DNA of 5,281 nt. Origin: Bacteroidota bacterium. GTDB taxonomy: Bacteria > Bacteroidota > Bacteroidia > B-17B0 > Aurantibacillaceae. Below are positions 1 through 5,281 of this stretch, piece after piece (within the stretch, counting starts at the first letter, position 1; each line of letters opens with the position of its first letter). The DNA lies in assembly GCA_005800865.1 (NCBI GenBank), contig SYEI01000095.1:1-5281 (forward strand). Reading direction: 5' to 3'. Both the position numbers and the translations under genes were made by a program. The notes beneath the pieces are model-generated. The model was not told where the DNA came from and made no database searches. It worked only from the letters and a program-made list of their open reading frames with translations.

Positions 1-72
1 ATTTAATCGTAAAATCACGTGTCCTTTTAAACCATGTGTTTTACTGATATATCCAATTTCTTGAGTGTCCAT
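1..72 (-). CDS. rimM: Ribosome maturation factor RimM, N-terminal fragment (runs off the left edge)
   Basis: Reading the minus strand from the ATG at 72 gives 24 open codons to the window edge, containing GYISKTHGLKG followed by a V-I-L-R-L strand. This is the highly conserved opening of RimM, the G-(Y/R)-I-x-K-x-H-G-L-(K/R)-G segment that starts its N-terminal beta-barrel domain. RimM binds ribosomal protein S19 and assists maturation of the 16S rRNA 3' domain in the 30S subunit; that role is family knowledge. The start is well fixed: an in-frame TAG lies three codons upstream at 79-81, with no other start codon between. The ATG follows the stop of the upstream TRIC-type gene after one base, so translation of the two is probably coupled. 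About 150 further residues, including the PRC-barrel half, should lie outside the window. The truncation is due to the window boundary and gives no sign of a pseudogene. Confidence 0.9.
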   Translation of the reverse strand, partial: MDTQEIGYISKTHGLKGHVILRLN

Positions 73-73
73 A

Positions 74-700
74 TTAATCTATTGTTTCGTTTCCTGAATC
101 AAATTTGGGTAAAGCTAATTTATATTTCACAGCTATTACCCTAATGCTGATAATTAGAATCATGCAAATGGGCGCAGCTATATTTGCTTCTATATTAAAA
201 TATAACATACTTGTATATAAAACAGCACCTGCAATACAAGCTGTGGCATATATTTCTTTGGCAAAAATTAAAGGGATTTCGTTTAATAAAGTATCTCTAA
301 TAACACCTCCAAACACTGCTGATATTAAACCTAAAATAACTGCTGCAAATGGATTGACACCTAACTCTAAACTTTTTTGAACTCCTAAAATAGTATAAAT
401 ACCAACCCCAACGGTATCAAATAAAAATAAAGTACGGCGTAATTTTACAATATACTTTTTAAAAAGTAATGTAAATGCGAAGGCAATAATAATTGAAATT
501 AAAATATTAGCGTCACTTAGCCATGAAATAGGATAAGCACCCAGCATCATATCTCTTAATGTTCCACCACCAATAGCTGTGATAAAGCCTGTGAAAAAAA
601 CTCCAAAATAATCGTGATAATGTTTTTTATCTCTAGCCGCTAATGAGCCAGAAATAGTAAAGAAAAAAATACCAATCAAATTTAACCAATAAAAAAGCAT
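74..700 (-). CDS. TRIC/UPF0126 family membrane protein (trimeric cation channel-like, YadS/YicG type)
   Basis: This 208-residue, very hydrophobic protein has about seven predicted membrane segments (approximately residues 3-20, 30-47, 62-80, 90-107, 117-133, 150-167 and 173-191). It is an internal duplication of the UPF0126 unit. The first repeat carries GGGTLRD at 44-50 and the second carries FGGVIRD at 130-136. These glycine-rich kinks followed by Arg-Asp are the hallmark of the family. Bacterial relatives of known structure are homotrimers with a pore in each subunit and are described as K+-permeable TRIC channels; a glycine-transport role has also been attributed to some members, so the physiological substrate is uncertain. 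The length is normal for the family and both repeats look intact. The gene starts 11 nt after the symporter gene ends and stops 1 nt before rimM, which suggests co-transcription. No Shine-Dalgarno sequence is visible before the ATG. Confidence 0.88.
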   Translation of the reverse strand: MLFYWLNLIGIFFFTISGSLAARDKKHYHDYFGVFFTGFITAIGGGTLRDMMLGAYPISWLSDANILISIIIAFAFTLLFKKYIVKLRRTLFLFDTVGVGIYTILGVQKSLELGVNPFAAVILGLISAVFGGVIRDTLLNEIPLIFAKEIYATACIAGAVLYTSMLYFNIEANIAAPICMILIISIRVIAVKYKLALPKFDSGNETID

Positions 701-711
701 CGTTTAAATTT

Positions 712-2070
712 TTATATTTTAGTTCTTGGAGTTAATTTTTCGCCTTCCCATTTAGCTACTACGGCACTTGCTACGGCGTTACCCACAACATTTGTTGCCG
801 AACGACCCATGTCTAATATTTGATCAACTGCTAACAGTAATAATAAACCTTCGCCTGGGATATGAAACATACTTAACATCCCTGCAATAACTACCAGTGA
901 TGCTCTTGGCACGCCAGCCATTCCTTTACTAGTAATTAATAAAATTAGCATCATTTGAATTTGATCTCCCATCGTCATATCGATGCCATAGGCTTGAGCA
1001 ATAAATACGGTAGCAAAGGTCATGTACATAATGGAGCCATCTAAATTAAAGGAATAACCAAGAGGTAAAACAAATGATACAATACGATTACTGATTCCAA
1101 ATTTTTCTAATTGCTCAATTGTTTTTGGCATCGCACTTTCAGAACTGGCCGTACTAAATGCTAGTAAAATTGGCTCTTTCACATACGATAGAAGAGAAAA
1201 GAATTTAATTCTTAAAACTGTACAGATGGCAAACAAAATTCCAAACACAAAAAATAGCAAACCTCCAAAGAAGCAAGCCATTAAATAGGCGTAGCCACTT
1301 AATACATCTAATCCTTGTTGTATAACGACGGCAGTGATAGCTCCAAATACTCCAATAGGAGCAAAACTCATTACAAAATTTGTCACTTTAAACATAATGT
1401 GAGAAAGGCTGTCCATAGCCTTAATCATGGGTTTGCCTTGTTCTCCAATACTGGCTGCTGCTATTCCGAAAAATAAAGCGAAAATTACGATGGGTAAAAT
1501 TTCATTTTCAGCCATCACTCTAATAATACTGTCAGGTACAATATGTGCTACAAAATTTGAAGCACTTTGTGCATTTGCCTTTACACCGGCATCTGCTGTT
1601 GCAGGCGGTAGATCTAAGGCCATGACTTTACCAGGTTCAAATAAATTCACAATCACTAAGCCTAAACTTAAAGCGAGTAGGGTAGCAAAGGTGAAATACA
1701 CAATGGTTTTTCCGCCAATTCTTCCAACAGATTTAAAGTCGCCAACCTTGGCTACACCCATTACTAATACAGCAAGTACCAAGGGCGCAATAATCATTTT
1801 TATTAACCTTAAAAAAATATCGCTTAAAATTGAAAAGTTAGATGCGACTTTTTTCTTTGTTTGTTTTAATTGATCTTTTTCTATTTTAGAAACAGCAGCT
1901 GATATTTGTTTTTCAATTTCTACATTTCCTTTCGATATTTTTTGAATATAAGATTGCTCAATTTTAGGTGCATTGTTGGTAATAGATTTATTAATGCCAT
2001 ATCCTAATGCAATACCAATAATCATGGAAATAACAATAATGGTAATGAGTCTGTTTTTTTTGCTAAACAT
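712..2070 (-). CDS. Dicarboxylate/amino acid:cation symporter (DAACS family, GltP/DctA-like)
   Basis: This is a 452-residue inner-membrane secondary transporter of the glutamate/C4-dicarboxylate symporter fold. Visible landmarks, in order, are TM1 (about 8-28); a long polar, Lys/Gln/Glu-rich stretch (about 31-78); TM2 with FLRLIKMIIAP (86-96); the HP1 hairpin motif STASSESAMP (306-315); the TM7 motif NLDGS (342-346); the HP2 motif SKGMAGVP (381-388); and the TM8 signature DMGRSATN (420-427). D420, R423 and N427 match the substrate- and cation-binding Asp, Arg and Asn of TM8 in the archaeal aspartate transporter GltPh. The residue matching GltPh D405 is Asn431, within VGN...VVAKW, which resembles proton-coupled DctA. 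The likely substrate is therefore an acidic amino acid (Glu/Asp) or a C4-dicarboxylate; sequence alone does not separate these. The ATG lies 17 nt after the aroC stop, and the TRIC gene follows after 11 nt. The core of the protein appears complete. Confidence 0.93.
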   Translation of the reverse strand: MFSKKNRLITIIVISMIIGIALGYGINKSITNNAPKIEQSYIQKISKGNVEIEKQISAAVSKIEKDQLKQTKKKVASNFSILSDIFLRLIKMIIAPLVLAVLVMGVAKVGDFKSVGRIGGKTIVYFTFATLLALSLGLVIVNLFEPGKVMALDLPPATADAGVKANAQSASNFVAHIVPDSIIRVMAENEILPIVIFALFFGIAAASIGEQGKPMIKAMDSLSHIMFKVTNFVMSFAPIGVFGAITAVVIQQGLDVLSGYAYLMACFFGGLLFFVFGILFAICTVLRIKFFSLLSYVKEPILLAFSTASSESAMPKTIEQLEKFGISNRIVSFVLPLGYSFNLDGSIMYMTFATVFIAQAYGIDMTMGDQIQMMLILLITSKGMAGVPRASLVVIAGMLSMFHIPGEGLLLLLAVDQILDMGRSATNVVGNAVASAVVAKWEGEKLTPRTKI

Positions 2071-2087
2071 AAATGGGTTTGTTAAAA

Positions 2088-3167
2088 TTAAATTTTAGAA
2101 GTCTTGTTTCTTAAGATATGGTCAACAAGTACCAGAGCAGCCATACTTTCTACAATAGGAACTGCTCTTGGTAATACGCATGGATCGTGACGACCTCTGC
2201 CTTTTACTATCATTTCGTTACCATCTTTATCAACGCTTTGTTGATCTTGCATAATAGTAGCTACTGGTTTAAATGCTACATTAAAGTAAATGTCTTGTCC
2301 GTTGCTTATGCCACCTTGTATACCTCCGCTATGATTAGTACTTGTATTTACTTTTCCATCTGTTGAGGTAAAAGCATCATTCAATTCAGAACCTTTAAAG
2401 TTGATAGAGTTAAATCCTTCACCATATTCAAAACCTTTTACCGCATTAATACTTAACATGGCTTTTCCTAAATCAGCGTGTAATCTATCAAATACTGGTT
2501 CTCCCAATCCAATAGGTGTTCCTTTTACAAGACAACTTACAATGCCTCCAATAGTATTACCTTCTTTTCTAATGTCTTCAATATAACTTACCATTTTATA
2601 GGCAGTAGCAGCATCCGGACAACGAATAATAGATTCCTCGGTTTTAGATAAATCTAAGTCTTGATAATTTTTCTCCAACTTAATATGTCCTACTTGGCTT
2701 ACATATGCCTGAATAGAAACGTTGAGGTGTTTTAAATATAATTTAGCGATGGCGCCACCAACAATACGGCAAGCTGTCTCGCGAGCAGATGAACGTCCAC
2801 CACCACGATAATCTCTAATGCCATATTTTTCTTGATAAGTAAAATCGGCATGAGAAGGTCGATAAGCATCTTTAATATGTTCGTAGTCGTTACTTTTTTG
2901 ATTGGTGTTTTCAATAGTAAATCCAATTGGATGTCCAGTTGTTTTACCTTCAAAAATGCCCGACAAAAATTTTACTTCGTCTTCTTCTTTACGTTGTGTG
3001 GTAATATGAGATTGACCAGGTTTACGACGTTGTAATTCAGATTTTACAAAGTCTACATCAATTTCTAAACCAGCAGGGCAACCATCAATAATGCCGCCCA
3101 AAGCCACACCATGACTTTCGCCAAAGGTTGTTAATCGAAATAATGTTCCAAAAGTATTACCTGCCAT
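2088..3167 (-). CDS. aroC: Chorismate synthase
   Basis: AroC catalyses the last shared step of aromatic biosynthesis: 5-enolpyruvylshikimate-3-phosphate is converted to chorismate in the cytoplasm, using reduced FMN that is not consumed. All three family signatures are present in this 359-residue protein: GESHG followed by GGIIDGCPAG (16-33), GGRSSARETACRIVGGAI (123-140), and RHDPCVLPRAVPIVESMA (326-343). The conserved histidines H19 and H106 (in RPSHAD) and the RRKPGQS segment (47-53), typical of the phosphate- and flavin-binding region, are intact. Length is normal, and the protein starts at the conserved N-terminal N-x-F-G-x-x-F-R motif, which supports the ATG at 3167. The gene begins 29 nt after the putative outer-membrane protein gene ends, and the symporter gene follows 17 nt downstream. 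No other shikimate-pathway gene is in the window, so aroC is not in an aro cluster here. The enzyme is presumed functional. Confidence 0.98.
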   Translation of the reverse strand: MAGNTFGTLFRLTTFGESHGVALGGIIDGCPAGLEIDVDFVKSELQRRKPGQSHITTQRKEEDEVKFLSGIFEGKTTGHPIGFTIENTNQKSNDYEHIKDAYRPSHADFTYQEKYGIRDYRGGGRSSARETACRIVGGAIAKLYLKHLNVSIQAYVSQVGHIKLEKNYQDLDLSKTEESIIRCPDAATAYKMVSYIEDIRKEGNTIGGIVSCLVKGTPIGLGEPVFDRLHADLGKAMLSINAVKGFEYGEGFNSINFKGSELNDAFTSTDGKVNTSTNHSGGIQGGISNGQDIYFNVAFKPVATIMQDQQSVDKDGNEMIVKGRGRHDPCVLPRAVPIVESMAALVLVDHILRNKTSKI

Positions 3168-3196
3168 ATTAGCAAAGATACTAAAATCTCACTATT

Positions 3197-3937
3197 TTAA
3201 AAGCGATAGCAAATAGAAAAATTACAGGAAACCTGCGTTATATCTAAATCAAAGTTTGTATATGAATATGATTCCGTTTTTATAGGTCGATTATCAGTTA
3301 AAGACTTTTTGCTGGAATTAGTTAAACTTAAAGCTACACCAGCTTGTGTTGAAAACATGAAGTGCTTACTAATATTAAATTGTAAACCATAAAACGGCGT
3401 GAAAATAATAGAATTTGAAATGGTTTTTTGTCTAAAAATAATGCTATCACTTTTTGTTATTAGTCCATTTTGGGAGTAATTAGGTGTCGAATTATTTTCA
3501 ATAGAGTCTCTAATACCATAGATTTCAGATTGCTTTGTTTGATAATGAGCAAATCCTAAATCTATACCTGTAAATTGTTTTACAATTCCTTTTCCAAAAC
3601 GCCTTTCTATTCCCAAATTGTATTGTAAATATTTTTTTGGTTCGTTTTGAGTATATTGAAAACCTAGTTTAGAATCTGGTAAACCTTTAATTTCTATTAA
3701 ATTATTATTCTGATTATTTTTATTGTTATATAGGATAAAAGATGCTCGTCCAAACCAATTTGGTTTTAATTGTCTTTTGTAAAAAATATTTGCAATAGCC
3801 TTATCATTATTCAATAATGTCAATAAATTAATTCCAACTTCATTTTTATAAATACGAGCACTATCCTTTTTGTTTTGAGCAAACAAGTTGATGTTAATTA
3901 TAGTTACAATTAACACTAAGATGATTCGTTTTTTCAT
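3197..3937 (-). CDS. Putative secreted outer-membrane beta-barrel protein, function unknown
   Basis: I do not recognise a specific family for this 246-residue protein. The N-terminus is a clear Sec signal peptide: K2-K3-R4, a hydrophobic core at about 5-19, and probable cleavage around LFA-QNK (18-23). The mature part has no further hydrophobic helix. It shows alternating polar/hydrophobic stretches with many aromatic residues, such as GINLLTLL (35-42), WFGRASFILY (61-70), YLQYNLGIERRFG (103-115), GIDLGFAHY (124-132), FYGLQFNIS (182-190) and the final stretch ending in YRF. A terminal aromatic residue and strand-like periodicity fit a small outer-membrane beta-barrel, perhaps eight strands. 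Loops are rich in Asn, Ser and Lys (for example 71-79). The gene is visibly more AT-rich than aroC, as is common for fast-evolving surface proteins. It lies 29 nt upstream of aroC and diverges from hutI. The barrel assignment is an inference; that the protein is exported is much more secure. Confidence 0.75.
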   Translation of the reverse strand: MKKRIILVLIVTIININLFAQNKKDSARIYKNEVGINLLTLLNNDKAIANIFYKRQLKPNWFGRASFILYNNKNNQNNNLIEIKGLPDSKLGFQYTQNEPKKYLQYNLGIERRFGKGIVKQFTGIDLGFAHYQTKQSEIYGIRDSIENNSTPNYSQNGLITKSDSIIFRQKTISNSIIFTPFYGLQFNISKHFMFSTQAGVALSLTNSSKKSLTDNRPIKTESYSYTNFDLDITQVSCNFSICYRF

Positions 3938-3990
3938 ATAATTTTGTTTTAATTGGTTATAGCTATTAACGTATGATATTTTAAATTAGT
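3938..3990. other. Divergent intergenic region between the beta-barrel gene and hutI
   Basis: These 53 AT-rich bases separate the two divergent start codons and must hold, or overlap, the promoters for hutI and probably for the leftward gene set. Visible structure comprises one Bacteroidota -7-like match on the plus strand, a GTTA-N7-TAAC dyad at 3956-3970 that overlaps the 8-bp palindrome ATAGCTAT at 3959-3966, and a tiny in-frame start-stop (ATG ATA TTT TAA, 3973-3984) just ahead of hutI. No Shine-Dalgarno sequence is seen before either gene. On the minus strand I found no match to the -7 consensus within this gap. Confidence 0.6.
3939..3946 (+). promoter_or_regulatory. Candidate Bacteroidota -7 element for hutI
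   Basis: TAATTTTG fits the TAnnTTTG consensus of the principal sigma factor in Bacteroidota. It would place a transcription start near 3952-3955 and give hutI a leader of roughly 35-40 nt, which is a sensible length. No matching -33 TTTG or TTG is visible 19-21 bases upstream, where the sequence overlaps the first codons of the divergent gene. In such T-rich DNA a single eight-base match can occur by chance, so this is tentative. Confidence 0.3.
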
Positions 3991-5241
3991 ATGTCAACAA
4001 AACTTCTTATTAAAAACATAAAAAACCTAGTACAAGTTCGTGAAGCTGGAATTTTAAAAGTAAGCGGAGCTGACATGAAAGAACTACCGTGTATTGAAAA
4101 TGCTTGGTTAGCAGTGGATAATGGATTAATAGCAGATTACGGAAGTATGGATGATTTTCCGGGAATTGAAGATTGGAAAGGATTAGAAATTATTGACGCA
4201 GAAGGAAAGATTGTGATGCCTTGTTATGCAGATAGTCATACACACATTGTATATGCAGGTAATAGAGAAGGTGAGTTTGTGGATAGAATTAATGGATTAA
4301 GTTATGAAGAGATTTTTGCTCGAGGCGGCGGTATTTTAAATTCCGCTAAAAAATTAAGTGAAGCCACCGAAGAAGAATTGTTTGAGCAAGCGATGGTGCG
4401 TTTAAGAGAAGTGATTAGTCAAGGTACTGGAAGTATTGAAATTAAAAGTGGTTACGGATTAAGTGTAGAAAGTGAATTGAAAATGTTACGTGTGATTAAG
4501 CGCATTAAAGATTTGAATTTAATTCCAGTAAAAGCAACCTTTTTGGGAGCGCATGCCTTGCCATTGGAATTTAAAAATAATAAAGAAGGTTACATCAATT
4601 TAATTGTAAATGAGATGTTGCCTCAAATTGCAGCAGAGAAATTAGCCGATTTTATTGATGTGTTTTGTGAGCAAAATTATTTTACGCCCGAAGAAACCGA
4701 ATACATTTTAAAAGCAGGTAAAGAATATGGCTTAACGCCAAAAGTACATGCCGAACAAATGAGTCATTTTGGTGGCATACAAGCAGGTGTTGCTTGTGGA
4801 GCGATAAGCGTAGATCATTTAGAATATTGTAATGATACAGATATTGAAGTTTTAAAAAATTCAAATACAATGGCAACGGTATTACCTGGAGCAGCTTTCT
4901 TTTTGAGTTTACCTTTGCCGCCAGCTCGTAAAATGATTGATGCTGGATTACCCATTGCATTTGCTAGTGATTTTAACCCGGGTAGCTGCCCAAGTGGTAA
5001 TATGAATTTTATGATGAGCTTGGGTTGTGTACAATATAAATTAACTCCTGAAGAAGTGATTAACGCGTGTACCATTAACTCAGCTTATGCCATGAATGTA
5101 TCGCACGAAGTTGGGAGTATAACGCCTGGCAAAAAAGCAAATTTCTTTATTACCAAACCAATTAGCTCTTACGGTTTTATACCTTATTCTTTTGGAAGCA
5201 ATTTAATTGAGAGTGTTTATTTGAATGGAATAAAGCAATAA
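3991..5241 (+). CDS. hutI: Imidazolonepropionase (imidazolone-5-propionate hydrolase)
   Basis: HutI is the third enzyme of histidine degradation. It hydrolyses 4-imidazolone-5-propionate to N-formimino-L-glutamate in the cytoplasm and belongs to the metal-dependent amidohydrolase superfamily. The 416-residue protein has normal length and all expected residues: the metal-binding HTH at H83/H85, the NREGEF substrate loop (91-96), the KSGYGL motif with Y155 (152-157), GAHALP with H188 (186-191), HAEQ with metal ligand H253 and catalytic E255, H276 in VDHLEY (274-279), and metal ligand D327 in ASDFNPGSCPSGN (325-337). Spacings agree closely with the structurally characterised Bacillus subtilis enzyme. 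The start at 3991 is firm: the next upstream in-frame ATG (3973) is cut off by a TAA at 3982. No hutH, hutU or hutG/ftcD lies in the window; any partners would have to lie beyond the right edge or elsewhere. Confidence 0.97.
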   Translation: MSTKLLIKNIKNLVQVREAGILKVSGADMKELPCIENAWLAVDNGLIADYGSMDDFPGIEDWKGLEIIDAEGKIVMPCYADSHTHIVYAGNREGEFVDRINGLSYEEIFARGGGILNSAKKLSEATEEELFEQAMVRLREVISQGTGSIEIKSGYGLSVESELKMLRVIKRIKDLNLIPVKATFLGAHALPLEFKNNKEGYINLIVNEMLPQIAAEKLADFIDVFCEQNYFTPEETEYILKAGKEYGLTPKVHAEQMSHFGGIQAGVACGAISVDHLEYCNDTDIEVLKNSNTMATVLPGAAFFLSLPLPPARKMIDAGLPIAFASDFNPGSCPSGNMNFMMSLGCVQYKLTPEEVINACTINSAYAMNVSHEVGSITPGKKANFFITKPISSYGFIPYSFGSNLIESVYLNGIKQ

Positions 5242-5281
5242 AACACTTTTTTTTTAAACTTCGTTTGCGATTTGTTAAAAG
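5242..5281. other. Flank after hutI with a T9 tract; nothing else assignable
   Basis: After the hutI stop there is a run of nine T at 5247-5255, but no stable stem precedes it, so I do not call an intrinsic terminator. The remaining bases to the edge are AT-rich, carry no start of a recognisable gene, and are too short to judge. Confidence 0.4.

Noticed and set aside
105..380. 91-codon plus-strand open frame opposite the TRIC gene
   Set aside because: Hydrophobic character simply mirrors the antisense of a membrane protein gene; there is no independent support.
1427..1873. 148-codon open frame on the plus strand inside the symporter gene
   Set aside because: It is antisense to strongly conserved transporter codons and its translation has no recognisable domain; a shadow of the real gene.
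2732..2953. 73-codon minus-strand frame within aroC
   Set aside because: It lies in another frame over the catalytic core of chorismate synthase, whose reading is unbroken, so it is not a frameshift fragment or a separate gene.
3173..3180. TATCTTTG on the minus strand, matching TAnnTTTG just upstream of aroC
   Set aside because: It ends only 5 nt before the aroC ATG, so transcripts would start at or inside the start codon, and no -33 element lies at the right distance (the nearest TTTG is about 29 nt upstream). Chance match is more likely.
4682..5075. Two minus-strand open frames opposite the 3' half of hutI (4682-4960 and 4815-5075)
   Set aside because: Both overlap conserved HutI active-site codons (H253, D327) on the other strand and each other, and look like no known protein.
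5247..5255. Run of nine T after hutI as an intrinsic terminator
   Set aside because: No GC-containing stem-loop precedes the run; the surrounding sequence pairs only poorly.
1..5281. Defence island, mobile element, CRISPR or novel multi-gene system
   Set aside because: All genes but one are recognisable metabolic, transport or ribosome-assembly genes, and no terminal repeats, transposase or integrase motifs, or regularly spaced repeats were seen on either strand.

Overview
The window looks like a chromosomal segment of a low-GC member of the Bacteroidota (Flavobacteriia/Sphingobacteriia-like; the exact family cannot be fixed). Grounds for this are AT-rich codon use, start codons without Shine-Dalgarno sequences, a Bacteroidota-style AroC and RimM, and a small secreted beta-barrel-like protein of a kind common in this phylum. 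Coding density is very high. No RNA gene, mobile element, repeat array or CRISPR is visible, and no non-coding stretch exceeds about 55 bases.

Minus strand, in transcription order from right to left: a signal-peptide-bearing putative outer-membrane beta-barrel protein (3937-3197); chorismate synthase AroC (3167-2088); a dicarboxylate/amino acid:cation symporter of the DAACS family (2070-712); a TRIC/UPF0126 membrane protein (700-74); and the first 24 codons of RimM, which runs off the left edge (72-1). The gaps are 29, 17, 11 and 1 nt, with no hairpin-type terminator seen between them, so this could be one transcription unit. Its members belong to unrelated processes: envelope, shikimate pathway, solute uptake, ion or small-solute permeation, and ribosome maturation.

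Plus strand: a complete hutI (imidazolonepropionase, histidine degradation) fills 3991-5241. It diverges from the beta-barrel gene across a 53-bp intergenic region that holds one match to the Bacteroidota -7 element. Only 40 bases follow hutI before the right edge, so its downstream partners cannot be seen.

Most of the window is ordinary metabolism and housekeeping, and I see no convincing new system. The points most worth a second look are the unusual upstream neighbour of rimM, an insert and an Asn at a cation-site position in the DAACS transporter, and the unassigned secreted beta-barrel-like protein ahead of aroC.
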